A stretch of 64,000 bases of DNA from Drosophila pseudoobscura (Eukaryota > Arthropoda > Insecta > Diptera > Drosophilidae). The stretch is from the NCBI RefSeq assembly GCF_009870125.1, contig NC_046681.1:17063001-17127000 (forward strand), given 5' to 3'. Positions 1 through 11,017 of this stretch are shown here, piece by piece; position 1 is the first letter of the stretch; every line of letters starts with the position of its first letter. The notes beneath the pieces are model-generated. The model saw nothing but the letters and a program-made list of their open reading frames with translations. It had not been told where the DNA came from and searched no databases. The position numbers were made by a program, and so were the translations under genes.

Positions 1-44
1 TCAACAAAATTTATGTACTGGATATTTCCACTCCTGGTAATTTA

Positions 45-1154
45 ATGCACCGCCTGGTGGTGGTGTCGGGATCATCGCACTGCGACTTTGCAGAAGTGGT
101 GGCCGAGAGCTTGGGGCTCCGCCTGCATCCAGTGCTGCGCGCGAAGTTCCCCAATGGAGAGATACGGTTCGAGCTGCTCGAGTCGGTGCGGGGAGCGGAC
201 GTCTACATAGTTCAGACCAGCTGCGAGCCGGTCAACGACATGCTGATGGAGCTTCTGGTTATGGTGCAGGCCTGTCGCTATGCCTCGGCCAACACGATTA
301 CGGCGGTGATGCCACTGTTTCCATACTCGCGGCAGGACAAAATGGACTCGTGGAAGCAGCCCATAACGGCCAAGCTAGTAGCCAACATGCTCTCTGTGGC
401 CGGGGTCAATCGGGTCCTCACCATGCAACTGCACAACGCCCAGCTGCAGGGATTCTTTGACATACCCTGCGACAACCTGCAATCCGATATTGCCATCGAA
501 TCGTGGATTAAGCGCTTTATCCCCGACTACGCGGAGCTGGTGATTGTGGGCGCAGACAAAGGAGCGGTCAAAACGGCCACCCACATCAGCCACAAGTTGG
601 GCACTCACGTGGCTCTGTTCCACAAGCAGAGGCGGGTGGCCAGCGAGGTGCACGACATGATACTGGTTGGGAGCGTTCGGGGCAAGGTCGTTGTGGTTGT
701 GGACGATCTAGCGGACACCAGTAACACCCTATGCCTGGCCGCTGAGCGCTTGAACGAGGCCGGAGCGGCGAGAATCTACGCAGTCGTCACTCACGGCGTA
801 TTTTCGGGCCGGGCCCAGCAGAAGCTCAGTGAATCGCTGTTCGAGCTTGTCGTCTGCACGAATACCGTTCCCCAGCCCGCAGAAGTGGCCAAGAATCCAA
901 GGTTCCACATCATTGATGTCTCCAATATCTTTGCAAAGTGCATTTGGAACATGCACGACAGTACTAGTATTGAGAACGCGTTTCGATCGGATTCCAGCCT
1001 GCTGAACTGGCGTTTGTCACATAGGAAAGACGCTGATAGTGTCTCTAAGAGCTTCACGGAAGAGGAGGGTGATAGGCTTTCGCAAAACGAGGCTTGCACC
1101 AATCAAAAGTCCACTCAAACCATTAAGAAAGATGTAAAGGGGCAGGAGAATTGA
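45..1154 (+). CDS. PRPP synthetase (ribose-phosphate pyrophosphokinase) paralogue, intronless, altered active site
   Basis: A single uninterrupted 369-codon frame is related over its whole length to ribose-phosphate pyrophosphokinase, which makes PRPP from ribose-5-phosphate and ATP for purine, pyrimidine and NAD synthesis. The first Met aligns with the usual start, followed at residues 8-12 by SGSSH, so the N-terminus looks complete. Family landmarks are RQDK (96-99), AKLVANMLSVAG (about 109-120), H130 in LHNAQLQGFFDIP, the HKQR loop (193-196) and the PRPP-loop DDLADTSNT (220-228). Several normally invariant positions differ: D128 is Q, the PDAGGAKR segment reads ADKGAVKT, the loop after RQDK is remodelled, and G227 is N. 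An extra C-terminal tail of about 50 hydrophilic residues is absent from the usual 318-aa enzyme. Lack of introns suggests a retrocopy. It may be a regulatory PRPS-associated-like subunit or a catalytically changed enzyme rather than the housekeeping synthetase. Confidence 0.85.
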   Translation: MHRLVVVSGSSHCDFAEVVAESLGLRLHPVLRAKFPNGEIRFELLESVRGADVYIVQTSCEPVNDMLMELLVMVQACRYASANTITAVMPLFPYSRQDKMDSWKQPITAKLVANMLSVAGVNRVLTMQLHNAQLQGFFDIPCDNLQSDIAIESWIKRFIPDYAELVIVGADKGAVKTATHISHKLGTHVALFHKQRRVASEVHDMILVGSVRGKVVVVVDDLADTSNTLCLAAERLNEAGAARIYAVVTHGVFSGRAQQKLSESLFELVVCTNTVPQPAEVAKNPRFHIIDVSNIFAKCIWNMHDSTSIENAFRSDSSLLNWRLSHRKDADSVSKSFTEEEGDRLSQNEACTNQKSTQTIKKDVKGQEN

Positions 1155-1164
1155 TTTTGATTCA

Positions 1165-1170
1165 AATAAA
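1165..1170 (+). terminator. Poly(A) signal of the PRPS paralogue
   Basis: A canonical AATAAA starts 11 bases after the TGA stop, so the 3' UTR is probably very short. Confidence 0.6.
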
Positions 1171-3240
1171 GGTGCTGTACGTGCGTTTTCTCAGGTTATA
1201 GTCAATATCATAGTGTTTATTTGCCACACCACCCGCCTCCCGCCCTGCCTGTGTGGCAAACTGACCCTTCAACAGTTTATAGTATAAACAGGTCCTTGCC
1301 TCTTGAGGCATCTACCATTGTAAACAGTTCAATGCCTCGATAATCTCGCAAAGACTTCAGGATTGAGGACCAAACACCATTCATAAAGTGTTCAAATTTA
1401 CTTTGCCACTTGATGGACTTCTCAACTTGACATCAATGGAGTCGGGTTCCTGCAAACGACTTGGTATCCGTATTAATGCCAGTGACTGTCAGCTTCGTCT
1501 GCTTCTTCTGACATTTTGCAATTTATCTGCTTACACAGCAGAAATTAATGCCACAAGTGGAAAACATTAAAGCCTGTAAAAAGCTTGAGGTAAAAGGCAA
1601 ACAAAAGGGAGAACATTACGAAAGGAAAATAGAAAACAGAGGAGGGAAATGGGAAAATGGGCCAATGCTGTTGACATCCAAGCGGATTTTTCCATGCCTT
1701 TTGATGTCCCTAAAAAAAATACACAAACAGAGCCCAGTGGCGTGAATAGCTAAATAAAAAGAGCTCTGAGACTATATGTATGTAGACTATTATACGAGTA
1801 GGAGAGTCCACATACTCGAACGTCCAAAGAGAAGTAATCAAGGAATAGACGATTCTCCATGTGCAAAATGATCCAAGCCTCGAATTCGGGCATGGACTTT
1901 GACAACTGGAGTATACTGAAACTATATCCTCGAGTCTTAACTGTATCTAATCGGCGAGCGGCCATTAACAGTAATGACTACAGAGAGGTCACGCCTCTCG
2001 GGACCTTTACAAGGAATGAACTACAGGACAAAACAGTGGCCAGGCCGCGCCTATTCCGCCTATTAGCTAGTGCCTATTCCTCTTATCAGAGAGAAGACGC
2101 GAAGACCATTTTTGAAAGTCATTTAAAACAGGCGAGACGAGACACACGGTGGAGCGGACGATTCTCCACCCTTTACTGCTGACAATGAATTGGTATACAA
2201 AATCTTCCATCGAATTCTGTATATAATAGATAAATTCCTGTGCAACATCTCGTTAAACAAACAATCTTGTTTCTTTACAGAGTTTTACTTGTGTTTTGCG
2301 CGACAATCAAATCAGCGGCAAGCCCTTGGGGCATGAGAGCACTGAAGGAGAAGCGATTCCGACAAGGGCGAGGAGCAGACACGATTCGTTGACTTTGTTA
2401 CAAATAATTTAAATCTATGTCAACAATTGGAACGCAACGCCATAATAATTCATTTGTTCCTTTCGTCACAGCTTCGTGACGGCTAATCAGCAGGACACCA
2501 GGGCGCTTGACGGCGCGGCAAAGAGGCAGACAGACAGTGGGGCAGACAGATAGTGGGACAGACAGACAATGGCCAAAAATGGCCATTTTGAAGGATGGCA
2601 TGGCGTCATGGCTGCCCGACTCCCGACTTCCGCTGGAAATGAGTTTTGTTCTGATTTAGCTGGTCTTCCCTTTTGTGGTTGAATTAAACATAATCATTTC
2701 GGTCCCCTCTTATGAGTATTCAATTTTGCGGTCCTTATCGCATTGAACATTAAGTTTAATTTGATTTGATGTCACGCTTTTTGCTGTGTGCACATGCGCG
2801 ACGCCATCGCAATTGTTTTGCCTTTTTTCGTCGCGATAAAATCGCTGTAATTTTATTAGTTTTCGTTTTTATTAACAATAATTTCTGATGCTGTTCGGAC
2901 TTCGGCCTTCCCTGCCTTCCCTGCCTTCTGTGCCATTATTGAGTTTATTTTTCACACACACACAAGCATGTACATATGTATGTATGTATATTTGCCATTT
3001 GCATAGCCATAAATGATTAAAAAATAGATTTATTGTTGTCGCTTGATTGGAGGCTCGGATACTGGACATTATCATTATGGGGGCCATTGATATGCGTGCG
3101 ATTATGAATTCAATTAATATGACACATTTTGTGGAAATTATAGGTTTTTTTTGTTAAAGTTTTGAATAATAAAACTCTATTTTCGGTGTTTACTAATCCA
3201 GAGCTGGATTAATTAGGTTTTAAGTGTACTTTACTTTAAT
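1171..3240. other. Non-coding interval
   Basis: I see no supportable gene. The stretch is AT-rich, with short simple repeats such as CAGACAGACAG-type tracts near 2520-2570 and CACACA/TACATATGTATG near 2950-2990. Short open frames lack splice partners or family features. Confidence 0.5.
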
Positions 3241-3800
3241 TTATAATGTTTGTGGGGCAAATCAGTCCACCACAAAGGGAAGGTCATTGCTCCACACGAA
3301 TTCTGGCTCTCTTCAGCAACAGCTTCGAGGCTTCGACGCCGATGCACTTCGAATGGGAGAATAAAACTTGTCACACTTCTCAAAAGAAGAAAGCACTTTC
3401 CTTTAAGCCTGAAGAACAACAACTTTCTGAAGATGTACCGACTGGCTGGGCATGTGTGTGGTGGGATTTGGTAGAAAGCCACAGAGAGCAACAGAGTCTG
3501 TAGGGATAACAGAGCAAGTAGAGCAACAGAGTCCGTAGCGATAACAGAGCAAGTAACAGAGAGAGAGAGTAGAAGCGGCCGTCGAACAAAGAGAGGAGAG
3601 AACACAGCCTCAACGATCGACGCCATTTGATTCGGCGCCAAGTCCCACTCAGCCACACGCAAATCACGAGCGCAATTATTTGTATTAATCTAATCATAAT
3701 GTAATGTAATCATAACTAATCTTAAATAATATTCATAAATAAAGACTAATTATAGTAAAACCTGGCGTCCTGGACTAAGGTATAACTACGGAAAACCCGG
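3241..3800 (+). mobile_element. Possible LTR-type retroelement remnant
   Basis: An AG-rich block with GAGAGAG tracts is followed by AT-rich sequence with several polyadenylation-like hexamers (AATAAAG near 3738). A sharp change to TGGCGTCCTGGACTAAGG near 3764 could be a degenerate primer-binding site. This composition resembles the end of an insect LTR plus the start of an internal region. No gag or pol coding is seen and the borders are not defined. It could equally be ordinary low-complexity DNA. Confidence 0.25.
3490..3560 (+). repeat. Two-copy tandem repeat, about 35 bp unit
   Basis: The unit beginning CAACAGAGTCTGTAGGGATA occurs at about 3490 and again at about 3525 as CAACAGAGTCCGTAGCGATA. 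Both copies run on through ACAGAGCAAGTA, with only a few substitutions. It lies inside the possible LTR remnant. Confidence 0.7.
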
Positions 3801-5382
3801 GGCCACATGTGCATACTCGAACTTTGATTCTTGCCATGCGCTTGTTTAAACTTATTCACTGTCTGCCGTTACTCTTAGTCTGGTTTAGTCAGAAATAAAT
3901 GAAATCTGTACCGGGGCGTCTGAACTTTTCCTCGAGAGTTATTAATCCATGGCAAAACAAAGCCCCGAATCGGTGACGTGACTCCTTGCAAATGGAAATG
4001 GAAATTCATGGGTGGGAAAAATCCTGCACAGTTTTTGTTGTCAATTTGCTTGTGAAACCTGCGCAGATGTCAAAAGAATAATGAGACAGGAATTGGGTTT
4101 AAAATGCGAAAATTCAAGAGAGCTTAGCTCATACCAACGCAGAAAATCAGAAAAATCAGCTTAAGACGTGCATGACATTTGAATATATAAACATAATTTT
4201 TTCTTTCATTTTACGGGAGGGCAATGACTGGAAAAAACAGGCGGATAATAGGCAAGCCCATAAGAGGGGAGCACAACCGAAAGCGTTTCTGATTGTGACT
4301 GTTCCCAGTCCATGAGTATCCAGTTTTTGGGGGTCCCCAGTCCCAACTGGGATTAAATGAAAATATCCAAAGAAAAAAGCTGAAGATAGCTTAATATCTT
4401 ACACACCCTCTGTTAATGGAGTACAATGTATCGATTTTTGCATAAATGGAACTATATGGAACACTAAGGAACTCTTTTATATAGTGTAGCATCAATACAT
4501 TTTCCGACAATTGCAATTAGATGTTGCACTCACAATGAAAAGCATAAGTCGCAGGACGCCTGTCTTCTATTTGGAGAACTGTGCGACCTTTGAGCAGTAC
4601 GTTCCAAAAATCTTATAAAAGATATACATATGTACCCGACCCCGCAAGGGCTGGGTAGCCCTAGCAGAATAGCGTACGGAATCCCCACCGTATACACTTG
4701 ATGCCCGTACATTTCATTTTCATGTATTTTTGGTCAAGGCAATGGCAGTCGTGTTCTCCAACCAAAACAATAAGAGAGACAATTTGAGAATGTCGTGACT
4801 GATATGAATATTCATGAACAGTTCGCGACGAATTTAATAATTAAATTGTTGGAATATAAATTCGTCCCCTGGGCAGCAGCGGGTCGTCTGGTTCCAGACT
4901 GCACTAAACCGAAAACTATTCAGCCGGTAGGAGTCTCCTGGAGAGGCACATGGGGAGGGTCCATGTCCATGACTAAATTAACAAATCAATTATTTAGCCC
5001 GAACGGTTTTGCAGGCCCTGTTTGGATTAGAGCGATGCGAATTAGGTGCGAATGTCCAGGCGGGTAATGCCTTAAATGCGAAACTGTGTAATTTGGTTAA
5101 AAGCCTTTGCTTATCACCCACTGGGTACAGTGCTTTTGGGTTCGAATTGGGTGCATTTCAGCAGGGCTGTACATTGCCAAATATATAGGTTTTTATACCA
5201 GGTACCTAAGTAGTACAGGTATATGAGTTAGGTGTGTAGGTATGTACTTATGAAGGAAGGAAACGTTTCCCACTTGTTCTTCTAGATCTTCTTCTCGATC
5301 TCAGAGACTAAGAGTTAAGTTAAGTCACAGTTAAGATGCTGATTGTGATTTTATTGGTTGCTGTTTGTGTATTGAATTCGGT
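3801..5382. other. Non-coding interval downstream of the SLC13-like gene
   Basis: I see no gene. The last few hundred bases before 5383 probably hold the 3' UTR of the minus-strand SLC13-like transporter. The longest open frame (4795-5067, +) has no recognisable features. Confidence 0.45.
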
Positions 5383-7573
5383 TTAATAACCGGAGAATGC
5401 AGTTCCTCCTAGGGCCATGGTGAAGCCCAGAATGAAGACAAACATGAGTATGGTGGGTACCAGGCCTCCCAATAGCTGGGGATGAGAGTCAGTTCGTTGC
5501 TTGGGGTCACGACCTTCAACTACTGTCTAGCAGATACTTACAAACTGAAAGGGCCTGACATTTCCCCAGCCGGCAATAATCGTGTTGGATGGTGTACTGG
5601 TTGGTAGCATGAACTGATTGTGCAATGCAGTCGCAAATGGCACGGCCACGTTCTTACCCTAGAAGAAAGAGGTGTATTGCAATAGTCCTGATCGACCGTA
5701 GTCCACTTACGGCACCAAACATAATGGGGACACCGAGCTTAGCCAAGGTGGTGGCTGGTGCTAGGATAGTCATCAGGGCTCCCAATGCGGAGCCATACAT
5801 CAAGGCAGTTCCCTTGCTCATTTTGCTCTTCTTCGCCGAGTCCGCCAACCAATCAAAGAAACCGGCCTTCTGGCCGCTGAACACGCAGCTGAACCCGGCA
5901 GCCAGCATGAAGATGTGTCCCCAAGGTGTATTGGAATTCACCGCCTTCCAGCCCAGTAGCGACGGCACACTGCCCTCCTTCTTGGGCTGGCGACACATGT
6001 AGTATTTGCAGAACATGTAGTTGGCGGGAATGCCAAAGAATAGAATACTCATTCCAATGATTGTGACGGAGGGACCATTAGTCGTTTTCTTGCTTATGGT
6101 GTCCCAGCCATCCATGAAGCCAGGCTTTCGCGTCATCATTAGCAGAAATGTAACAAGAATCAGGATGAGGGACAATTTGGTGTGGATTGTCCAGGGACCC
6201 ATTTTCTCCCCCTTATCGGCCACGGCCTGTTTGAATCCGTCCCTATTGCCAGCACCCTCGGCCAGCTCCTGCTTCACTTTGCCCCCCGCCAGTCCGAGGA
6301 ACATACAACTGATCCAAAGACTCAATACGATCATGCTAAGAATCATCGGAGCAATTAACAGCACCAGGAAGCTTCCAGCGCCGACCTTGCCCTTCAAATT
6401 CCTGGGGGAACAGGTATAATTATTTGGCAATAACTAACGAACGAGAAGACTGACAGACAGACATCGCAATGTCGAACCGGCCATTGATGCTGGCTAAGAA
6501 TAAAATTACTTTACGGGTTCGGAAGCGCCTCCTTCTGTGCTCCTTGAGTACCGGATATAAAAATACTCTACTTACTTATTAAAAATGCCGATCAGAGCTT
6601 CATTGGGATCCTGTAGTGGCGAAATCATGCCCCCCAGGGTGGAGGCATAGCACACGGTTAAATAAATGCCCACTGCAGGACGCGACGGATAGGGTTTACT
6701 GTGAAACGGAGAGAAGTATTATTTTGTTGTATCGAAAGTATGGCACACTACTTTAGACTTACGATCCACGCTCGTAGGGCTCTTCGTCGGAGTACATTTT
6801 AACAATGCCAGCCTGAAAAAAGGATCGTTTGAGCCTTAATTTAATACTGGGATCACACACTCACCTCGTTGAATTCAGTCATCACAGCTAGAGCCACCTT
6901 CATCCAAAAGGCCGCAATGAGTGTGGAGTTAACCAGAACGGATGACAGCGCAGTGACAAGGACCAGAAATATCTGAAAACTATGCGGAGAAAGACCTAGT
7001 AAGTATGATCGGTTTGTATGGATTTTCTTACACTATGATGTTGGAACCACAAATTTTGATAACTATTACGGCGAGACGTTCACTGAGCTTCGAAGAGTCC
7101 ATCATGACGCCCAGAATGACGCTGCCATATGTCAGAAATATTAGGTCTGTATAATACGAATTGCTGACGGGGCCAGAGCCCGCGATGCCCAAGACAGGAA
7201 TGAATGTAATGTAGAGAAAAGCAGTTGCGCCTTGAGCCATAACGTTGAGGATGTAGTACAGATACAGGCATATTGTAATGTATATAAACCGAGACACCTA
7301 TTGGGAATTCAGTTCAATTCGAGGGCCTGCTAAATAGACAGGCCTGTACGTACCAATATATTCTCTGCCAGCAGAATCGGGGCAAACACGAGGGGAATGA
7401 CCACGATGAGAACGCCTTTGTAGTGAAACTTGCAAAACTGTTTTCGATCATCTTGCTCTTTGTATGGAAAGTCGCCAGGCTTGTACTCGGCGGCCTCACT
7501 TATTCGTAAATATTTGTTGTTTTGTTATTTTTTTTACACTATTATTTTTCCCTTAAATATTTACTTACGCCAT
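5383..7573 (-). CDS. SLC13 (INDY/DASS)-family membrane transporter, divergent, 9 exons
   Basis: Exons inferred from GT-AG sites and phase: 7569-7573, 7354-7498, 7032-7297, 6865-6979, 6763-6812, 6576-6698, 5711-6401, 5542-5658 and 5383-5475. They join to 535 codons including stop. The protein is hydrophobic with about a dozen membrane segments, and its order of motifs matches sodium/dicarboxylate-citrate transporters. These include an N-terminal FHYKGVLIVVIPL helix, the TDLIFLTYGSVILGVMMDSS segment (usually TNMLFLGGL), YASTLGG (about 200), the GFSCVFSGQKAGFF re-entrant region and FMLPTSTPSNTII (481-493, usually MLPVGTPPNAI). The SNT cation/substrate motifs are not canonical: the first reads VNST (155-158), and the second is replaced by a segment around APATT (449-453). 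The start is the 5-nt exon ATGGC followed by a good donor. The last residues FSGY precede TAA. Substrate and sodium coupling are uncertain. Confidence 0.85.
6420..6575. mobile_element. DINE-1-like fragment forming most of an SLC13 intron
   Basis: The intron between exons 6 and 7 (6402-6575) contains GACTGACAGACAGACAT, CATTGATGCTGGCTAAGAAT, TTTACGGGTTCGGAAGCGCC and a GAGTACCGGATATAA tail. This is the core signature of Drosophila DINE-1 elements, seen also at 12.9 kb and 53.9 kb. The repeat comes within a few bases of the donor side. Confidence 0.7.
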
Positions 7574-8790
7574 TTTGGAAAGTATTTAAGACTTTTTATT
7601 TCCCGAAATAATTTGTGGAACGATTTCTAATGATTTGTTAAGGAATACGGAATATCTAACAGAATGATTTAAACAGGGCTGCTAAGACGAATAAAATTCG
7701 ATGTGGCCCCAATCTGAACAGCATGCTGCGATGGTACCAGTTCATAGCCCAATCAATGGATTTTAGACACTTCTTTGAAGGGGTCGCAGGTTCAAGGATA
7801 CAGATAGGGAAATTGCGGGCTTTATTTTATCACGCTTGGGCCATTTCATTGTCTATTATTTGTACGTGTAAGCTTGATTTTTTCCAAATTAGAATACCCT
7901 AATTGATTAATGATTCAGAAAAAAATATATGATAGTGCGTTCCACATTTTCTCCAGTTGAAAATTCCCAGTCTACCTTACATGATATTTCTTTGCAGTAC
8001 TACGACGCACAGTGCAGTCCGGATCGTCCGGATAGAGGTGGCAAATACACACGCATCCAATGGAGAATTTTACAGAGCCCTCAGAAATCCAATAAATTTA
8101 ATCAAACTTTTGCTTTAGAATATAGAACTCACAAAGTAGTAAAAAGTAAAGTATGTATTGTACGATTCTGTTTTAGGTATCTCTTATTGGTTTAATCATT
8201 TGAAGGCAAAGACAGTTCTAAAGAAAAAACGAACTAACAACTAATTTTTTGGTTGGTTTTCAACTTTGACTTGGCTTTAGAAAAAATAAATTCCTGGTTT
8301 CATTGAGTTTGGGGGGAAACCACTCTGCGACGGAGCTCCATTCACTTTTTTACTTAAATCTTATATTAATCATACGCCAGGCTATGCAAAAATATACATT
8401 TCTTTGAAAACAAACACTCGCAGCATCGTAAATTCTAGACACGCCTTGGCACTGGTAAAAAAAGTAAATTAAAAGAATGCAAATATTTGTGTTTGCTAAC
8501 TCAAGGCGTAATCATTCTGCGAGCATTTCTTCGTATTGGCATTTGTCTTCCATATTTCCCAAAGACAAAGAACTCCAGAGAACTCCAGAGAACTCCTGCT
8601 TTAAGATGTACCCAAAAAGCAAAATCTCGTTCTGTAGCGTCGCTTAAGGAATCGCACTTAGCGATGCGCCTTTTAAATTTGATTAATATGTTTTTTGGAT
8701 ACTTCAATCTTTAACTCTATCTTTTTATTACCAACATTTTGTTGATATAACTTGCTAATCTTAGATCCAGAACGGTAGATGGTACGGCAA
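7574..8790. other. Non-coding interval upstream of the SLC13-like gene
   Basis: This contains the presumed promoter and 5' UTR of the minus-strand transporter. Apart from a short AACTCCAGAG tandem near 8570-8595, I see no gene or strong motif. Confidence 0.4.
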
Positions 8791-9790
8791 TGGGTTAGGA
8801 TTGTTGAGCCGTCTTCTGGGGTTCTGTCTCTCCCCCCCGGCCCAGTCTATGCAACGGTGGGATAAGTTTTTGTAGGGGGTTACGTGTACTCGGAGTCTCT
8901 ATAGCAATTTTGCTTGTTTCTGAAAGCTGAGTAAACTTATGTAGGTCAGTTTTTATTGTAAAGGCTCCAGTGACTCTGGGCAATAAAACTTTTTCTAACA
9001 GTGCGGCAGAACCTGGCAGAGACTGCGATGTGGATGCTCCTCAATGCAGTTTCAAATTTGACGGCAGTGACAACTTTGTTTTGCCAGGTGACGCGTAACA
9101 ACGACTGCGCGTCTCTGGCAATTTGGCGAAACTGCTCGTTCTGCTTCGTTAGAATTGAAGTAAGAGCCGGCGTTGTATTTGAGGTGGAAGCTGAATTAAC
9201 TTTTCTACTCTAGCCAAATCTGCCGTACTACTAATTCCGTACCATATGGTTGGTCGGGGCACAGGGCCTTGCCTTGAATCAAATTTGACAGAGATAAAAG
9301 GTATTCCAAAATAAATAAGCAGGCATCCACACAGTGTCCCTCGATCCATTAATGGGCACCGTGCAGTCGCAACACTCAAACACTGAGTCCGTCCCTACTA
9401 GTGCTCCTGCCACTGTTTCTGTTTGTGCAATCGACGGTAAAATGCCTGGTTTGTTTAACCAAAGTTTTCGTGGGTTGACTTTACTCCTTCTTGTTTTACA
9501 AGTATCACATACTTTCATTCATTCATTTCAACTATTTTGATATTTAGTTGAATTACACATGCCGCTCTCTGACTCGTTTTTTGATTGTCTCAGATTGTCT
9601 CAACTTTGTTAAACAAGTAACAAGAATCTTGACAAGGGAGTACCCATGATTTCTGGAACTTTCTAATGTCCTTCGTTGGTGAAATGGTGCTTCGAAAATC
9701 GTCATCTCACATACCGCGAGATCGAGGCATCCTTGGACATTAGTATGACGTCCATCATCATAGAACTTATTATTTCTAGCTATCAAAAAA
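8790..9790 (-). pseudogene. Degenerate retroelement-like coding remnant
   Basis: Several adjacent minus-strand frames (about 8795-8983, 9001-9150, 9149-9379, 9279-9518, 9553-9786) encode protein-like, Lys/Arg- and Gln-rich sequence without stop-free continuity. One has a CDTCKTRR Cys pair (9279-9518) and another a TKQNEQFRQIARDAQ-type helical stretch. Together they look like frameshifted remains of a retroelement gag or pol region. No reverse-transcriptase YxDD or intact integrase is recognisable. Family and borders are unknown, and a chance arrangement cannot be excluded. Confidence 0.25.
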
Positions 9791-10664
9791 CAATTTAGTT
9801 TTTCGGCACCGAAAGAGGCTGATGAAGTCTTGTTTTAGATAATATTTCTTGGAGAATATTTTTAAAGCCAATAAATCCATTTTCCACCAAAAGTAATTCG
9901 TTTTCCCATAGTTACGTACCTGGTATTGTACCACTTCCATTAAAATCTAGTCACTCACTAGTCAGGGTCTACATCCACCTCATAAAACAGATTCTTCAGT
10001 ATTTGCGGCCATAGTTTCTTCATTCAACGCTTGCCAGCCTGCAAAGACAACAAACTCTTCAATAATTTGCATTGGGCTTTGGTAAAAAAAAGGACTTAAT
10101 TGGAAAACACATCACATGATTAATAACGCAACGTAAATGAATTAAACATTTGTTTACCTATAAGCATGACCTTGCCTCCTAGTCTACAGTATTTATAGTA
10201 TTTCTTTATCTTAATCAATTCCTCTATCATCATCTTAAGGGCGAACCGCTTCCAAAGTCCCTCACAGAGCGTTTAAAACTATGGCTATCCATGAGCGAAA
10301 CCCTTCCATTACTTTAACCTGAGTGACACTTGATGCCTTGGCCATTTGGCCAGCGATGGCAGAAAAAAGGGATGCAAAAAATGAAATATATGAATCCAAA
10401 GACCAAGTATAACAACGCCGAATAAAGGACAACGGCCAAGCGGAAGTTGATTGACTCCTGTGGTAGAAGTTTTCCACCCACGGAAGTTTGATAAGGAAAA
10501 ATGGCCGAGACTGCTCTTTGTCCTTCGGCCATTGTTCTCTCTTCCCGGGGGCTAACAGGACCCAAATATGTACATGTCTGGTTTTCGTTTTAAGGCCGAA
10601 ATTCTAAGAATAAACTTGAAAAACCAAATGTATTTAGCATTTACTTCTCTTGCCACCTTTCCGT
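9791..10664. other. Non-coding interval
   Basis: Nothing supportable. Short minus-strand frames at 10262-10565 have no family features. Confidence 0.4.
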
Positions 10665-10668
10665 TTAC

Positions 10669-10674
10669 TTTATT
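10669..10674 (-). terminator. Poly(A) signal of the small secreted-protein gene
   Basis: AATAAA on the minus strand, 26 bases beyond the stop codon of the 10700-11017 gene. Confidence 0.55.
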
Positions 10675-10699
10675 TGAAACATAATCAAAAGAATGTCGA

Positions 10700-11017
10700 T
10701 TAGACACGTTTGCGACAACGTCTTCCGAAAACCTCCCATCCCAGCCAGCAGCGCGGTTGGGTGTCCATCAGCAGCTCCCCTGTCACAGGCAGCTGATTGT
10801 CCACCAAGGCTGCACAACTTGTGTGCTGCAGGGAGGTTCGTAGCTTCTGGGGCTGTCGCGGATCCAGGAGACTCCGACAGTAGGCCACCTTGTCCGCCTG
10901 CAAGGGCAGCTCCGTCTCGATTCGTTCCGTCCAGTTGATACTTGGCGCGGCAAGTTGCAGCAGCGCAAGAGGTAGGAAAACTATGAGTCCGAGTGCTGCT
11001 GACGCACACATGTCCAT
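10700..11017 (-). CDS. Small secreted Cys-containing protein, 105 aa, unrecognised
   Basis: An intronless 105-aa frame starts MDMCASAALGLIVFLPLALL, a textbook signal peptide with likely cleavage around residues 23-26. The mature part (about 80 aa) has a possible N-glycosylation site (NWTE), four Cys, and a tight basic C-terminus, CWLGWEVFGRRCRKRV. A canonical poly(A) signal lies just downstream on the same strand and the local GC content is raised, both favouring a real gene. The frame is shadowed by two other open frames, so coding potential should be judged by conservation. The size and architecture are those of a fly seminal-fluid, antimicrobial or peptide-hormone-like protein. I do not recognise the family, and the RRCRKR run could be a processing site. 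Confidence 0.6.
   Translation of the reverse strand: MDMCASAALGLIVFLPLALLQLAAPSINWTERIETELPLQADKVAYCRSLLDPRQPQKLRTSLQHTSCAALVDNQLPVTGELLMDTQPRCWLGWEVFGRRCRKRV

Noticed and set aside
3231-3697. Two overlapping minus-strand frames rich in Leu and Ser
   Set aside because: They are the complement of AG-rich repeat sequence in the LTR-like region; composition is driven by the CAGAG/GAGAG repeats.
5136-5160. tRNA B-box-like GGTTCGAATT
   Set aside because: No matching A box, acceptor stem or cloverleaf could be folded around it.
7785-7800. tRNA B-box-like AGGTTCAAGG
   Set aside because: No A box upstream at the right spacing and no acceptor stem pairing.
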